Assembly: GCF_013387485.1 (NCBI RefSeq)
Contig: NZ_JABBXB010000001.1
Coordinates: forward strand, 516,001 to 580,000
DNA length: 64,000 bases
Reading direction: 5' to 3'
Source: Stenotrophomonas sp. SAM-B
Lineage (GTDB): Bacteria > Pseudomonadota > Gammaproteobacteria > Xanthomonadales > Xanthomonadaceae
Positions 35,217 through 46,050 of this stretch are shown here, piece by piece. The notes beneath the pieces were generated by a model. That model saw nothing but the letters and a program-made list of their open reading frames with translations. It did no database searches and was not told where the DNA came from. The translations under genes and the position numbers were made by a program. Position 1 is the stretch's first letter. The number at the start of each line of letters is the position of its first letter.

Positions 35217-35890
35217 GCGAGACCGCCGAGAAAATCGGATCGCATGAAGTAGCCGCCTGGCTGCGTCGGCATCCGACCTTCCTTAAGCAGTTCCCGGACC
35301 TGGCCTTGACCCTGGTGGTGCCGCGCGATGACGGCCCCACCGCGTCGCTGGCCAGCTACCAGCTGGAAGTGCTGCGCGACAAGAACCGTGAGCTGTCGCG
35401 GCGGCTGGCCGATCTGGCCACCAACGCGCAGATCAACGAGCGCTTGGCCGTGCGCACGCACCAGCTGACCCTGGCATTGATGAAACAGGACTCGGCGGCG
35501 GACACCCTGCGGGCGATGGCCGCCTCGCTGGAAGAGGATTTCGCCGGTGATCTGGTCCGGCTGATCGTGCTGCATCCGATCGCCGGGCTGGAACAGGCGC
35601 CGTGGCTGCAGGTGATCGAGGAGAGCAGCCCGTTGCTGGGCGTGTTCCGCGATTGCCTGAAAGACGGCGAACCGATCTGCGGCCGCCTGCAGCCGGAAAA
35701 GAACACCGTGCTGTATGCCGGGCGCGCCGAAGAGGTGCAGTCCAGTGCGTTGCTGCCGCTGCCGGGTGTCGGCCTGATCGCGGTCGGCAGCCATGACGGC
35801 AATCGGTTCTACCCCGGCATGGGCACGCTGTTCCTGCGCATGATGGGCGAGTCGCTGGTCGTTGCCCTGCAGCGTTTCCCGTCGCCCTGA
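35213..35890 (+). CDS. DUF484 family protein
   Basis: 225 aa from the ATG at 35213, preceded by GGGGAGTGG; it overlaps dapF by 4 bp. It starts with a short helical domain ([22 protein letters not shown]), has a coiled-coil-like linker (about 45-85, [18 protein letters not shown]) and a GAF-like C-terminal domain with [19 protein letters not shown]. Members (E. coli YigA) always sit between dapF and xerC; the function is not known. Confidence 0.92.
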   Translation: MSETAEKIGSHEVAAWLRRHPTFLKQFPDLALTLVVPRDDGPTASLASYQLEVLRDKNRELSRRLADLATNAQINERLAVRTHQLTLALMKQDSAADTLRAMAASLEEDFAGDLVRLIVLHPIAGLEQAPWLQVIEESSPLLGVFRDCLKDGEPICGRLQPEKNTVLYAGRAEEVQSSALLPLPGVGLIAVGSHDGNRFYPGMGTLFLRMMGESLVVALQRFPSP

Positions 35891-35912
35891 TCGCCCGTCG
35901 AGCGGAGTCGTC

Positions 35913-36803
35913 GTGAGCACCGCGCAGGACTTCCTGTCGCATCTGCAGGTGGAGCGCCGCATGTCGGCGCACACGCTGGATGCCTATCGCCGTGACCTGG
36001 ACGCCCTCGCGGCGTGGTCGGACGGGCAGGGGGCCGTCATCGACACGCTGGACAGCGCGCAGCTGCGCCAGTTCATCGCCGCCGAACACCGCCGTGGGTT
36101 GTCGCCCACCTCGCTGCAGCGTCGGCTTTCGGCGTGCCGCAGTTTCTATGCGTGGCTGCTCAAGCACCACCGCATCGCCGCCAATCCGGCCACGGGCCTG
36201 AAAGCGCCCAAGGCACCGCGCAAACTGCCGCAGGTGCTCGATGCCGATGAAGCCGTGCAGCTGGTCGAACTGCCGACCGACGCACCGCTCGGCCTGCGTG
36301 ACCGCGCGCTGCTGGAACTGTTCTATTCCTCCGGACTGCGCCTGAGCGAGCTGTGCGCGCTGATCTGGCGCGACCTGGATTTCGATACCGGCCTGGTCAA
36401 CGTGCTGGGCAAAGGCAACCGCGAACGCCGCGTGCCGTTCGGCTCGCACGCGCGCACCGCCCTGCAGGGCTGGCGGGCCGAAAGCGGCGGCGCGGCGACC
36501 GCACCGGTATTCCCCGGGCGCAAGGGAGGCCCCATCACCCAGCGCGCCGTGCAGATCCGCATACGCCAACTGGCCCAGCGCCAGGGCCTGTTCAAGCACG
36601 TGCACCCGCACATGCTGCGGCACAGTTTCGCCAGCCACATCCTGGAATCCTCCGGTGACCTGCGCGGCGTGCAGGAGCTGCTCGGCCATGCCGATATCGC
36701 CACCACGCAGATCTACACCCATCTGGACTTCCAGCACCTGGCCAAGGTCTACGATGCCGCGCACCCGCGTGCCAAGCGCCGCAAGAGCGGCAACGAAAGC
36801 TGA
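35913..36803 (+). CDS. xerC: Tyrosine recombinase XerC
   Basis: 296 aa from a GTG at 35913 with GGAG 5 bp before it. N-terminal SAM-like DNA-binding domain (about 1-90), then the catalytic domain with Arg in [10 protein letters not shown], Lys in [20 protein letters not shown] (His and Arg), His in [10 protein letters not shown] and the nucleophile Tyr in IYTHLDFQ. With XerD it resolves chromosome dimers at dif during division. No dif site is seen in this window. Confidence 0.96.
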   Translation: MSTAQDFLSHLQVERRMSAHTLDAYRRDLDALAAWSDGQGAVIDTLDSAQLRQFIAAEHRRGLSPTSLQRRLSACRSFYAWLLKHHRIAANPATGLKAPKAPRKLPQVLDADEAVQLVELPTDAPLGLRDRALLELFYSSGLRLSELCALIWRDLDFDTGLVNVLGKGNRERRVPFGSHARTALQGWRAESGGAATAPVFPGRKGGPITQRAVQIRIRQLAQRQGLFKHVHPHMLRHSFASHILESSGDLRGVQELLGHADIATTQIYTHLDFQHLAKVYDAAHPRAKRRKSGNES

Positions 36804-36841
36804 ATCGATCCGCTGCGGCATCCGGGCGCAGGGCGGGGCGG

Positions 36842-36869
36842 GTTGAAGCGTCGGGCAGAGACCCCACCT
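36842..36869 (+). promoter_or_regulatory. Sigma-32 (heat-shock) promoter of hslVU
   Basis: GTTGAA, 14-bp spacer, CCCCACCT. The RpoH consensus is CTTGAA, 13-15 bp, CCCCATNT, so this matches all but one or two bases, with the right spacing. It ends 25 bp before the hslV ATG, and hslVU is an RpoH operon in other gammaproteobacteria. Confidence 0.65.
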
Positions 36870-36894
36870 CAGTCTTTGTCACCCCGGAGGCTCC

Positions 36895-37446
36895 ATGGAC
36901 CCCAGTCAGAACCCCAACGTATTTCATGCCACCACCATCATCTCGGTGCGGCGCAATGGACATGTCGCCGTCGCCGGCGATGGCCAGGTCACGCTCGGCC
37001 ACACGGTGATGAAGGGCAACGCCCGCAAGGTGCGCCGTCTGGGTCGCGAGGGCCAGGTGCTGGCCGGTTTCGCCGGTGCCGCCGCCGATGCCTTCACCCT
37101 GTTCGAGCTGTTCGAGGCCAAGCTGGAAAAGCACGGCCAGCTGCAGCGCGCCGCGGTGGAGCTGGCCAAGGACTGGCGCACCGAGCGCCGCCTGGGCAAG
37201 CTCGAGGCACTGCTCGCCGTCGCCGACAAGGACACCTCGCTGATCATCAGCGGCACCGGTGATGTGATCGAGCCGGAAGACGGCATCATCGCGATCGGTT
37301 CCGGCGGCTCCTATGCCCTGTCGGCCGCCCGCGCGCTGATGGCGCACACCGAGCTGGACGCCCGCACGATCGCCACCGAGTCGATCAACATCGCCGGCGA
37401 CATCTGCATCTACACCAATCGCAACGTGGTGGTCGAGGAGCTGTAA
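36895..37446 (+). CDS. hslV: HslV protease subunit
   Basis: 183 aa. N-terminal-nucleophile peptidase related to proteasome beta subunits. Mature Thr would be in [11 protein letters not shown] after removal of a short propeptide ([12 protein letters not shown]). The motifs [14 protein letters not shown] and [14 protein letters not shown] are typical. It forms the HslVU (ClpYQ) ATP-dependent protease with HslU. The ribosome site is GGAGG. Confidence 0.97.
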   Translation: MDPSQNPNVFHATTIISVRRNGHVAVAGDGQVTLGHTVMKGNARKVRRLGREGQVLAGFAGAAADAFTLFELFEAKLEKHGQLQRAAVELAKDWRTERRLGKLEALLAVADKDTSLIISGTGDVIEPEDGIIAIGSGGSYALSAARALMAHTELDARTIATESINIAGDICIYTNRNVVVEEL

Positions 37447-37448
37447 GC

Positions 37449-37471
37449 GTAGTGCCGGCCGCTGGCCGGCA
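37449..37471 (+). repeat. SMAG-type REP element between hslV and hslU
   Basis: GTAG, TGCCGGCC, loop GCT, GGCCGGCA, starting 3 bp after the hslV stop. It sits inside the operon, so it may stabilise the hslV part of the message and change the hslV:hslU ratio. Confidence 0.8.
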
Positions 37472-37506
37472 ACCTCGAAAAACCCAATTCATCCGTGAGC
37501 ACACCC

Positions 37507-38880
37507 ATGCCGCACAAGATTGAAGTTTCTTCCGCCACCATGACCCCGCGCGAGATCGTGCAGGAGCTGGACCGGCACATCGTCGGCCAGCACGACGCCA
37601 AGCGCGCGGTCGCCATCGCGCTGCGCAACCGCTGGCGCCGCATGCAGCTGCCGGCCGAGCTGCGCAACGAAGTCATGCCCAAGAACATCCTCATGATCGG
37701 CCCGACCGGCGTCGGCAAGACCGAGATCGCGCGTCGCCTGGCCACGTTGGCCAATGCGCCGTTCGTCAAGGTCGAGGCCACCCGGTTCACCGAGGTCGGC
37801 TACGTCGGCAAGGACGTGGAGCAGATCATCCGCGACCTCGCCGATACCGCGGTCAAGCTGTATCGCGAGCAGGCCAAGGTGCGCGTGCGCACCCAGGCCG
37901 AAGAGCGCGCCGAAGACCGCATCCTCGATGCGCTGCTGCCGCGCCGCAGCACCGGTATCGGCTTCGATGCCGAAGCCGCGCGCAATGAGCCGTCCGCGCA
38001 GGACAACGAGACCCGCATCAAGTTCCGCCGCATGCTGCGCAACGGTGAGCTGGACGAGCGCGAGATCGAACTGGAAGTGTCGGCCAACGTCAGCATGGAC
38101 ATCATGACCCCACCGGGCATGGAAGAAATGGGCCAGCAGCTGCGCCAGATGTTCTCCAGCATGGGCGGCGCGAAGGCGCAGAAGCGTACGCTGTCGATCA
38201 AGGCCGCGCGTCCGCTGCTGATCGAGGAAGAGGCCGGCAAGCTGGTCAACGAAGACGACATCCGCAGTGCGGCGATCGAGGCCTGCGAGCAGCATGGCAT
38301 CGTGTTCATCGATGAGATCGACAAGGTCGCCAAGCGCGGCGACAACGTCGGCGGTGGCGATGTGTCGCGCGAAGGTGTGCAGCGCGATCTGCTGCCGCTG
38401 GTGGAAGGCTCCAACGTCTCCACCAAGTACGGCACGATCAAGACCGACCACATCCTGTTCATCGCCTCCGGTGCGTTCCACCTGGCCAAGCCCAGCGATC
38501 TGATCCCGGAACTGCAGGGTCGTTTCCCGATCCGCGTGGAGCTGGGGGCGCTGAGCAAGCAGGACTTCGTGCGCATCCTGACCGAGCCGAAGGCCGCGCT
38601 GACCAAGCAGTACGAAGCACTGCTGCAGACCGAAGGTGTCTCGATGAAGTTCACCGTCGACGCGGTGGACCGTCTGGCCGAGATCGCCTTCCAGGTCAAC
38701 GAGCGCCAGGAAAACATCGGCGCGCGTCGCCTGCACACCGTGCTGGAGCGCCTGCTGGATACGCTTAGCTATGAAGCCCCGGACCGCGATGGCGAGACCA
38801 TCAGCATCGACCAGGCGTATGTCGATGCGCATCTGGGTGAGCTGGTGCAGGATCCGGACCTGAGCCGCTACATCCTGTAA
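37507..38880 (+). CDS. hslU: HslU ATPase subunit
   Basis: 457 aa from the ATG at 37507; a GTG four codons upstream (37495) is also possible and neither has a clear ribosome site. AAA+ protein with Walker [27 protein letters not shown], an intermediate I-domain (about 110-230) and Walker [10 protein letters not shown]. The GYVG pore loop and the C-terminal RYIL, which docks into HslV, are present. It unfolds substrates for HslV. Confidence 0.97.
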   Translation: MPHKIEVSSATMTPREIVQELDRHIVGQHDAKRAVAIALRNRWRRMQLPAELRNEVMPKNILMIGPTGVGKTEIARRLATLANAPFVKVEATRFTEVGYVGKDVEQIIRDLADTAVKLYREQAKVRVRTQAEERAEDRILDALLPRRSTGIGFDAEAARNEPSAQDNETRIKFRRMLRNGELDEREIELEVSANVSMDIMTPPGMEEMGQQLRQMFSSMGGAKAQKRTLSIKAARPLLIEEEAGKLVNEDDIRSAAIEACEQHGIVFIDEIDKVAKRGDNVGGGDVSREGVQRDLLPLVEGSNVSTKYGTIKTDHILFIASGAFHLAKPSDLIPELQGRFPIRVELGALSKQDFVRILTEPKAALTKQYEALLQTEGVSMKFTVDAVDRLAEIAFQVNERQENIGARRLHTVLERLLDTLSYEAPDRDGETISIDQAYVDAHLGELVQDPDLSRYIL

Positions 38881-38908
38881 CGGCACGCAACGATCGGGTG
38901 GTAGGAAG

Positions 38909-38940
38909 AACGGCGGCACTTCGGTGTCGCCGTTTTTTTT
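38909..38940. terminator. Rho-independent terminator between hslU and smeT
   Basis: AACGGCGGCAC, loop TTCG, GTGTCGCCGTT (one G-T pair) followed by a run of T. It ends the hslVU message just before the convergent smeT gene. Confidence 0.9.
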
Positions 38941-38943
38941 GCC

Positions 38944-39612
38944 TCAGACCTCGTCGTCGGTCGGCAGCGCCGTCGGCGGGGCGCCCGGGGTGAATACACC
39001 CGGTTTGACGAAGGCGCTGAAGATCGCATCCAGCGTCTGCATGCCGTCGCGCTGGATCTCGAACAGCTCAGGCTCCAGCATGGCGCTGTACAGCACGCCG
39101 GTCAGGCTGGTGCTGACGATCCGCGCCACGGTTTCGGCATCCACGTGGTCGCGCAGCTGGCCCAGCTCACGCGCGCGCTCGAGCGCGGCGGCGATGATCG
39201 CCAGCTCCTCGCGGGATGCCTCGCGCTGCAGTTCCTGCATCGCCTGGCTTTCCACCGACAGATCGTTGCGCAGCATGATTTCCATCATGTTGCGCAGCCG
39301 CTCGTCCTCGGCCAGCTCCCGGAAGGACACCAGCAGCGCCGAACGCAGGTCCAGGATCGGCGTGCTGCGCTTGGCCGAGGTGGTGCGGCGCATCCGCTCG
39401 ATGAAGGGCACGCGCTCGCGGTCGATCATCGCGGTCAGCACTTCGGCTTTGTTCTTGAAGTGCCAGTACACCGCGCCGCGGGTGAATCCGGCGCGCGCGC
39501 CGATCATCGCCAGGCTGGTGCCGGCGACCCCGTATTCATGGAAACAGACCTGGGCTGCATCGAGGATGCCCTCGCGGGTGGCCTGGGCCTCTTCTTTGGT
39601 TTTTCTGGCCAT
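38944..39612 (-). CDS. smeT: TetR-family repressor of the SmeDEF-type efflux pump
   Basis: 222 aa. The N-terminal HTH (TREGILDAAQVCFHEYGVAGTSLAMIG in pieces, GFTRGAVYWHFKNKAEVL) is the TtgR/AcrR/SmeT class, and the ligand domain matches SmeT-like proteins (VPFIERMRRT, RDGMQTLDAIF). SmeT represses smeDEF and itself by binding the shared promoter region, and is released by ligands such as triclosan in S. maltophilia. It lies divergent from the pump genes across a 231-bp gap that contains the operator. Confidence 0.93.
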   Translation of the reverse strand: MARKTKEEAQATREGILDAAQVCFHEYGVAGTSLAMIGARAGFTRGAVYWHFKNKAEVLTAMIDRERVPFIERMRRTTSAKRSTPILDLRSALLVSFRELAEDERLRNMMEIMLRNDLSVESQAMQELQREASREELAIIAAALERARELGQLRDHVDAETVARIVSTSLTGVLYSAMLEPELFEIQRDGMQTLDAIFSAFVKPGVFTPGAPPTALPTDDEV

Positions 39613-39655
39613 TGCGCTGTGCAGTTGCTGGATGAAACCGGCCTGAATTGTACCG

Positions 39656-39685
39656 CTTTACAAACAAACATGCATGTATGTATAT
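39656..39685. promoter_or_regulatory. SmeT operator
   Basis: A pseudopalindrome centred on ACATGCATGT (39668-39677) with AT-rich arms TTTACAAACAA and ATGTATAT, in the smeT-smeD gap. It looks the same as the SmeT binding site described in S. maltophilia, which overlaps the promoters of both genes. It is also by far the most AT-rich spot near here. Confidence 0.85.
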
Positions 39686-39843
39686 TTGCGCCCCACTGAT
39701 CCTCAGCGAGGACTGCCTGCAGATGCCGGCGGGTCTCGTTTCGGATATTTGTCGTCATTTGCTGCCTGTTTGTCGTCATTCTTCGCTTTTATCGGAAGTT
39801 GGGCTGCAGGCGCGCCCTTTTCCGTCTGCGAGCCCCTACCGCC

Positions 39844-41022
39844 ATGTCCAGAACCCCGTACCGTCTTCTCGCGCTGTCCCTCGCGATCGCCCTGACCGTG
39901 TCCGCCTGTGGCGGCGGTGAGCAGGAGGGTCCGCAGGGCGGCCCCGGCCAGGTCACCGTGGCCACCCTGAAGGCCGAGCAGGTCGGCCTGACCCGCGAGT
40001 TGCCGGGCCGCACCAATGCCTTCCTGGTCGCTGAAGTGCGCCCCCAGGTCAACGGCATCGTGGCCAAGCGGCTGTTCACCGAAGGCGGCCTGGTGACTGC
40101 GGGGCAGCCGCTGTATCAGCTCGATGACGCCAGCTATCGCGCCCAGGCCAACAGCGCCCGTGCCCAGCTGGCCCGCGCCGAAGCCACCGCCAATGCCGCA
40201 CGCCTGAGCGCCAGGCGCATCGGCGAACTGGCCAAGGTCGAGGCGGTCAGTACCCAGGACAACGAGAACGCGATCGCCGCGCTGAAGCAGGCCGAGGCCG
40301 ATGTCGGGGCCGCGCGTGCCTCGCTGGACGCCGCCAACGTGACGCTGGGGTATGCCCGCATCACCGCGCCGATCAGCGGCCGGATCGGCAAGTCCTCGGT
40401 CACCCAGGGCGCGCTGGTCAGCGCCGGCCAGGCTGAAGCGCTGGCGACCGTGCAGCAGTTGAACCCGATCTATGTCGACCTGACCCAGTCCGCCAGCGAG
40501 CTGCTGCAGCTGCGCCGCGAACTGGCCAGCGGTCGCCTGCAGGACAACCAGACCCTGCCGGTGACGATCCTGCTCGACGACGGCACCGAGTTCGACCACA
40601 AGGGCACGCTGGAATTCTCCGAAGTCAGCGTGGATCCGACCACCGGCAGCTATGCGCTGCGGGTCAAGGTCGAGAATCCGGACCAAGTGCTGATGCCGGG
40701 CATGTACGTGCGTGCCCAGGTCGGCAGCGGCGTGCGCGAGAACGCGATCCTGGTGCCGATGCAGGGCATCGCCCGCGATCCCAAGGGCGATACCAGCGCC
40801 ATGGTGGTCGGCAAGGATGACAAGGTCGAAGTGCGGCAGGTCAAGGTCAGCCGTTCGCTCGGCGACAAGTGGCTGGTGGAAGACGGGCTCAAGGCCGGTG
40901 ACAAGGTCATCGTCGAAGGCCTGCAGAAGATCCAGCCGGGCATGCCCGTGCAGGCCACCGAAATGGGCGCGGCCCCGGCCAAGCCGGCCGCCGCGCCGGC
41001 GGCTCCCGCCGCCCAGCAGTAA
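39844..41022 (+). CDS. smeD: RND efflux pump periplasmic adaptor (SmeD)
   Basis: 392 aa from the ATG at 39844. Lipoprotein signal with lipobox TVSAC. The HlyD-like layout is complete: FLVAEVRPQVNGIVAKRLF, a helical hairpin (about 90-150), TAPISGRIGKSSV, a beta-barrel and a C-terminal Pro/Ala tail. It links the inner-membrane pump SmeE to the outer-membrane channel SmeF. The operon is controlled by the adjacent smeT. Confidence 0.93.
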   Translation: MSRTPYRLLALSLAIALTVSACGGGEQEGPQGGPGQVTVATLKAEQVGLTRELPGRTNAFLVAEVRPQVNGIVAKRLFTEGGLVTAGQPLYQLDDASYRAQANSARAQLARAEATANAARLSARRIGELAKVEAVSTQDNENAIAALKQAEADVGAARASLDAANVTLGYARITAPISGRIGKSSVTQGALVSAGQAEALATVQQLNPIYVDLTQSASELLQLRRELASGRLQDNQTLPVTILLDDGTEFDHKGTLEFSEVSVDPTTGSYALRVKVENPDQVLMPGMYVRAQVGSGVRENAILVPMQGIARDPKGDTSAMVVGKDDKVEVRQVKVSRSLGDKWLVEDGLKAGDKVIVEGLQKIQPGMPVQATEMGAAPAKPAAAPAAPAAQQ

Positions 41023-41034
41023 CCGGAGAATTCC

Positions 41035-44000
41035 ATGGCACGTTTTTTCATTGATCGCCCCATCTTCGCGTGGGTGATTGCGATCATCATCATGCTCGCC
41101 GGTGGCTTGGCGGTGCTCAAGCTGCCGGTGTCGATGTACCCGGAAGTGGCACCGCCGGCCGTCGAGATCAGCGCCAACTATCCGGGTGCATCGGCCAAGG
41201 TGGTCGAGGACTCGGTGACGCAGATCATCGAGCAGAACATGAAGGGCCTGGATGGCCTGATCTACTTCTCCTCCAACAGCTCCTCCAATGGCCAGGCCAC
41301 GATCACGCTGACCTTCCAGAGCGGCACCGACCCGGACATCGCCCAGGTGCAGGTGCAGAACAAGCTGCAGCTGGCGATGCCGCTGCTGCCGCAGGAAGTG
41401 CAGCGCCAGGGCATCAACGTGGCCAAGTCGAGCAGCGGCTTCCTGCAGGTGCTCGGCTTCGTGTCTGAAGACGGCAGCATGGATGCCAACGACATCTCCG
41501 ATTACGTCGGCTCCAACATCGTCGATCCGCTGAGCCGCGTGCCGGGCGTGGGCAACATCCAGGTGTTCGGTGGCAAGTATGCCATGCGCATCTGGCTGGA
41601 CCCCAACAAGCTGCACACCTACAAGCTGTCCACCGCCGAAGTGATCGCCGCGATCACCGCGCAGAACGCGCAGGTCGCCATCGGCCAGCTCGGCGGCGCG
41701 CCGTCGATCAAGGGCCAGCAGCTCAACGCGACCATCAACGCGCAGGACCGCCTGCAGACCCCGGAGCAGTTCCGCAACATCATCGTGCGCAGTGCGCAGG
41801 ACGGTGCCGAACTGCGCCTGGCCGACGTGGCCCGGGTCGAGCTCGGCGCGGAATCGTACGACTTCGTGACCCGTTACAACGGCAAGCCGTCCTCGGGTAT
41901 CGCGATCACCCTGGCCACCGGCGCCAACGCGCTGGCCACCGCCAACGGCGTGCGCGCCACCCTGGATGAAATGGCCCCGAACTTCCCGGCAGGCCTGAAG
42001 GCGGTGGTGCCGTATGACACCACGCCGTTCGTGCAGGTCTCGATCAAGGGGGTCATCAAGACCCTGATCGAAGCCATCGTGCTGGTGTTCCTGGTGATGT
42101 ACCTGTTCCTGCAGAACTTCCGCGCGACCCTGATCCCGACGATCGCGGTGCCGGTGGTGCTGCTGGGCACGTTCGGCATCCTCGCCGCGCTGGGCTTCTC
42201 GGTGAACATGCTGACCATGTTCGCGATGGTGCTGGCGATCGGCCTGCTGGTCGATGACGCGATCGTGGTGGTGGAGAACGTCGAGCGGATCATGTCCGAG
42301 GAAGGACTGTCGCCGCTGGAAGCCACGCGCAAATCCATGAGCCAGATCACCGGCGCGCTGGTCGGCATCGGTCTGGTGCTGTCGGCGGTGTTCGTGCCGA
42401 TGGCCTTCATGAGCGGTGCCACCGGCGTCATCTACCGCCAGTTCTCGGCCACGATCGTTTCGGCGATGGCGCTGTCGGTGCTGGTCGCGATCGTGCTGAC
42501 CCCGGCGCTGTGCGCGACCATGCTCAAGCCGCTCAAGAAGGGCGAGCACCACGTGGCCCACAAGGGCTGGTCGGGCCGCTTCTTCAATGCGTTCAACCGC
42601 GGCTTCGACCGCTCCAGCACCGGCTACCAGCGTGGCGTGCGCGGCATCCTCGGCCGTCCGTGGCGCTTCATGGGCGTGTTCGCTGCACTGGCGCTGGTGA
42701 TGGGCCTGCTGTTCATGCGCCTGCCCAGCTCGTTCCTGCCCAATGAAGACCAGGGCATCCTGATGGCGCTGGTGCAGACCCCGGTCGGTGCCACCCAGGA
42801 ACGCACGCTGGAATCGATCGACAAGCTCGAAAAGCACTTCATGGAGAACGAGGCCGACGCGATCGAGTCGATCTTCTCGGTGCAGGGCTTCAGCTTCGCC
42901 GGCATGGGCCAGAACGCGGGCATGGCCTTCGTCAAGCTCAAGGACTGGAAGGACCGCGATGCGGACCAGGGCGCGATGCCGATCACCGGCCGCGCGATGG
43001 CCGCGCTGGGCGGGATCAAGGACGCCTTCATCTTCGCCTTCCCGCCGCCGGCGATGCCGGAACTGGGCATCGGCTCGGGCTACACCTTCTTCCTGAAGGA
43101 CACCAGCGGTGCCGGTCACCAGGCGCTGCTGGACGCACGCAACCAGCTGCTCGGCATGGCCGGGCAGAGCAAGCTGCTGGCCAATGTGCGCCCGAACGGT
43201 CAGGAAGACACGCCGCAGCTGCGCATCGACATCGACGTCGGCAAGGCAAGTGCGCTGGGCCTGTCGCTGGAGGCGGTCAACACGACGCTGGCGGCGGCTT
43301 GGGGCAGCAGCTATATCGATGACTTCATCGACCGTGGCCGGGTCAAGCGCGTGTATGTGCAGTCCGATGCGCCGTTCCGCATGAACCCGGAAGACTTCAA
43401 CCTGTGGTCGGTCAAGAACACCGCCGGTGAGATGGTGCCGTTCTCGGCCTTCGCCAGCCAGCGCTGGGACTACGGTTCGCCGCGCCTGGAACGCTACAAC
43501 GGCGTATCCGCGATGGAGATCCAGGGCGAGCCGGCCGCGGGCGTGGCCTCGGGCGATGCGATGAACGAAGTGGAGAAGCTCGCCAAGCAGCTGCCGGCCG
43601 GTTTCGACATCGAGTGGACCGCGCTGTCCTACCAGGAACGCCAGGCCGGTTCGCAGACGCCGCTGCTGTACACGCTGTCGCTGCTGATCGTGTTCCTGTG
43701 CCTGGCCGCACTGTATGAAAGCTGGAGCGTGCCGACCTCGGTGCTGCTGGTGGCCCCGCTGGGCATCCTCGGCGCGGTGCTGGCCAACACCATGCGTGGC
43801 ATGGAGCGCGACATCTACTTCCAGGTGGCGATGCTGACCACGGTCGGCCTGACCAGCAAGAACGCGATCCTGATCGTGGAGTTCGCCAAGGAAAACCTGG
43901 AGAAGGGCGCCGGCCTGATCGAGGCGACGATGCACGCCGTGCGCGACCGTCTGCGCCCGATCATCATGACCTCGCTGGCCTTCGGCCTGGGCGTGCTGCC

Positions 44001-44181
44001 GCTGGCGATCGCCTCGGGTGCCGGTTCCGGCGCACAGCAGGCCATCGGTACCGGCGTGCTCGGCGGCATGCTGGTCGGCACGGTGCTGGGTGTGTTCTTC
44101 ATCCCGCTGTTCTTCGTGGTGGTGCAGCGCGTGTTCAATCGCAAGAAATATGGCAAGAACGCAGGAGGTTCCGATGCGTAA
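41035..44181 (+). CDS. smeE: RND efflux pump inner-membrane transporter (SmeE)
   Basis: 1048 aa, the full length of an HAE1-type RND pump. Twelve membrane helices with two large periplasmic loops; it opens [20 protein letters not shown]. Proton-relay residues lie in helix 4 ([16 protein letters not shown], two Asp) and Lys in helix 10 ([17 protein letters not shown]). In Stenotrophomonas it exports quinolones, tetracyclines, chloramphenicol, macrolides and triclosan. The gene starts 12 bp after smeD and overlaps smeF by 8 bp. Confidence 0.96.
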   Translation: MARFFIDRPIFAWVIAIIIMLAGGLAVLKLPVSMYPEVAPPAVEISANYPGASAKVVEDSVTQIIEQNMKGLDGLIYFSSNSSSNGQATITLTFQSGTDPDIAQVQVQNKLQLAMPLLPQEVQRQGINVAKSSSGFLQVLGFVSEDGSMDANDISDYVGSNIVDPLSRVPGVGNIQVFGGKYAMRIWLDPNKLHTYKLSTAEVIAAITAQNAQVAIGQLGGAPSIKGQQLNATINAQDRLQTPEQFRNIIVRSAQDGAELRLADVARVELGAESYDFVTRYNGKPSSGIAITLATGANALATANGVRATLDEMAPNFPAGLKAVVPYDTTPFVQVSIKGVIKTLIEAIVLVFLVMYLFLQNFRATLIPTIAVPVVLLGTFGILAALGFSVNMLTMFAMVLAIGLLVDDAIVVVENVERIMSEEGLSPLEATRKSMSQITGALVGIGLVLSAVFVPMAFMSGATGVIYRQFSATIVSAMALSVLVAIVLTPALCATMLKPLKKGEHHVAHKGWSGRFFNAFNRGFDRSSTGYQRGVRGILGRPWRFMGVFAALALVMGLLFMRLPSSFLPNEDQGILMALVQTPVGATQERTLESIDKLEKHFMENEADAIESIFSVQGFSFAGMGQNAGMAFVKLKDWKDRDADQGAMPITGRAMAALGGIKDAFIFAFPPPAMPELGIGSGYTFFLKDTSGAGHQALLDARNQLLGMAGQSKLLANVRPNGQEDTPQLRIDIDVGKASALGLSLEAVNTTLAAAWGSSYIDDFIDRGRVKRVYVQSDAPFRMNPEDFNLWSVKNTAGEMVPFSAFASQRWDYGSPRLERYNGVSAMEIQGEPAAGVASGDAMNEVEKLAKQLPAGFDIEWTALSYQERQAGSQTPLLYTLSLLIVFLCLAALYESWSVPTSVLLVAPLGILGAVLANTMRGMERDIYFQVAMLTTVGLTSKNAILIVEFAKENLEKGAGLIEATMHAVRDRLRPIIMTSLAFGLGVLPLAIASGAGSGAQQAIGTGVLGGMLVGTVLGVFFIPLFFVVVQRVFNRKKYGKNAGGSDA

Positions 44182-45571
44182 GCCCTTGATGGCCAGCCTG
44201 GCGCTGGCCGTGAGCCTGGTGCTGTCCGGCTGCTCGACCCTGGAGCCGCGCAGCACCGAAGTCGCCCCGGCGATTCCCTCGCAGTGGCCTGCCACGGCCA
44301 CCGCGGGAGCACAGACCGCAACGGCTGACGTTGCCGACATCGGCTGGCGCGACTTCTTCGTCGATCCGCGCCTGCAGGCGGTGATCACCCAGTCGCTGGA
44401 CAACAACCGCGACCTGCGCGTGGCCGTGCTCAATGTCGAGCGCGCCCGGGCGCAGTACCGGATCCAGCGCGCCGATCGCGTGCCGGCCATCGGCGTGCAG
44501 GGGCAGATGACCCGCAGTGGCGGCGATGCCCCGGTGACCGAGCAGTTCAGTGCCAACCTCGGCGTGGTCGAGTTCGAACTGGACCTGTTCGGGCGCGTGC
44601 GCAATCTGAGCCAGGCCGCGCTGCAGCAGTACTTCGCCGAAGCGGCCAACCGCCGCAGTGCCCAGCTGTCGCTGGTCGCCGAGGTGGCCAACGCATGGCT
44701 GACCCTGGGGGCCGACAGCGAACAGCTGCGGATCGCCCAGGCGACGCTGGCGACCTACGAGGACTCGCTGCGCCTGACCGAGGCCCGTCGTCAGCTCGGC
44801 GGCGCCTCGGCGCTGGAACTGAGCCAGACCCGTACCCTGGTGGAGACCGCGCGCACGGATGTGGCGCGCTTCGCCGGGCAGGTCGCGCAGGACCGCAATG
44901 CGCTGGTGCTGCTGGCCGGTGGGCCGATCGATGCGTCCCTGCTGCCGCAGGCCGAGGTGACCGACGTGGCCAGCGTGCGTCCGCTGCCGGCCGGCGTGCC
45001 GGGCGACGTGCTGCTGCGGCGGCCGGACGTGATGGCCGCCGAGCACGTGCTGCTGTCGGCCAATGCCAACATCGGCGCGGCCCGCGCGGCGTTCTTCCCG
45101 TCGATCAGCCTGACCGGCAACATCGGTTCGGCCTCGTCGGAGCTGTCGGGTCTGTTCGACAGCGGCACGCGCGTGTGGAGCTTCATTCCGAAGCTCAACC
45201 TGCCGATCTTCCAGGGCGGCAAGCTGCGCGCGAACCTGGGCATGGCCACCGCCGATCGCGACATCGCGCTGGCGCAGTACGAAAAGGCGATCCAGTCCGG
45301 CTTCCGCGAGGCCGCGGATGCGCTGGCATTGAACGAGAGCCTGGATGCGCAGCTGTCTTCGCAGCAGGCGCTGGTGGCCGCCGCGGAGCAGGCGCAGCAG
45401 TTGTCGCAGGCACGCTATGACGCCGGCCTCGACAGCTTCCTGACCTTGCTGGATGCGCGGCGTACGGCGTACACCGCACGCCAGTCGCTGGTCAGCACGC
45501 AGCTGGCGCAGCAGTCCAATCAGGTGGCGTTGTACAAGGTGCTCGGCGGCGGTTGGCACGAGCGCGGCTGA
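44174..45571 (+). CDS. smeF: RND efflux pump outer-membrane channel (SmeF)
   Basis: 465 aa from the ATG at 44174, with GGAGG 6 bp before it inside the end of smeE. Lipoprotein signal with lipobox VLSGC. The two TolC-like repeats are seen (about 50-240 and 260-460), each with long helices; [33 protein letters not shown], as RRPDVMAAE and [11 protein letters not shown], is the OprM-family signature. It forms the exit duct of the SmeDEF system. Confidence 0.95.
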   Translation: MRKPLMASLALAVSLVLSGCSTLEPRSTEVAPAIPSQWPATATAGAQTATADVADIGWRDFFVDPRLQAVITQSLDNNRDLRVAVLNVERARAQYRIQRADRVPAIGVQGQMTRSGGDAPVTEQFSANLGVVEFELDLFGRVRNLSQAALQQYFAEAANRRSAQLSLVAEVANAWLTLGADSEQLRIAQATLATYEDSLRLTEARRQLGGASALELSQTRTLVETARTDVARFAGQVAQDRNALVLLAGGPIDASLLPQAEVTDVASVRPLPAGVPGDVLLRRPDVMAAEHVLLSANANIGAARAAFFPSISLTGNIGSASSELSGLFDSGTRVWSFIPKLNLPIFQGGKLRANLGMATADRDIALAQYEKAIQSGFREAADALALNESLDAQLSSQQALVAAAEQAQQLSQARYDAGLDSFLTLLDARRTAYTARQSLVSTQLAQQSNQVALYKVLGGGWHERG

Positions 45572-45655
45572 GGTATCACGGGTGCGGCCATGCGGTCGCA
45601 CCCTCGCGTCTGTTGGTACGGATCAGCGCATCGCGCTTGATCTGGATCGCGGCGG

Positions 45656-45988
45656 TCAGACGCGGGCGTGCAGCCGCGGGCGCGATGCCTGGTCCTGGCG
45701 GCCGGCATGGTAGATGTGTTCCCAGCACTCGTCGACGAACTGGCGTGCCTGTTCTTCGGACAGGCGCGGCATGATCTGCAGCGCGTAGTGGGTCTGGAAC
45801 ATTTCATCGCGCTGCTCATCGCTCGCACGCGGTTGCGTGATCAGCGAGTCGCAGGCGAATTTGATCCACGGCACGTAATGGCCGAACGAGCCCGTCCCGA
45901 GGTTGCCGTCGGCATGACGCTGGCGCCAGTGGCTGACTTCGGCGTCGACATCGATGACGGCAGGGATGGAGATCTGGGCGGAAGACAT
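45656..45988 (-). CDS. Unknown small protein
   Basis: 110 aa from MSSAQISIPAV. It has no signal peptide or membrane helix. The middle is aromatic and acidic (GSFGHYVPWIKFACDSLI; DECWEHIYHAGRQ) with one cysteine in each of those segments. The shape recalls a small alpha-helical protein, but I do not recognise the family. It lies downstream of the 92-aa gene with a 62-bp gap; the two may form an operon. Confidence 0.55.
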   Translation of the reverse strand: MSSAQISIPAVIDVDAEVSHWRQRHADGNLGTGSFGHYVPWIKFACDSLITQPRASDEQRDEMFQTHYALQIMPRLSEEQARQFVDECWEHIYHAGRQDQASRPRLHARV

Positions 45989-46050
45989 GGTCACTTCAGT
46001 TTGGGAAGAAGGGAATCTGGATGATGGCGTAGAGCGCGGTGCAAGCGATG

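Noticed and set aside
30001..38945. T-rich hairpins as REP elements
   Set aside because: The hairpins at 30040-30069 and 38909-38940 (and 49947-49970 elsewhere) end in T-runs at gene ends and are intrinsic terminators, not GTAG repeats.
39703..44691. A 1662-codon open frame antisense to smeDEF
   Set aside because: High-GC codon usage keeps antisense frames open. It lacks a start with ribosome site and domain-like features and lies over three well-identified genes. The same applies to long antisense frames at 488-3118, 6620-8512, 14708-17140, 27898-29943, 31402-34050 and 54321-56846.
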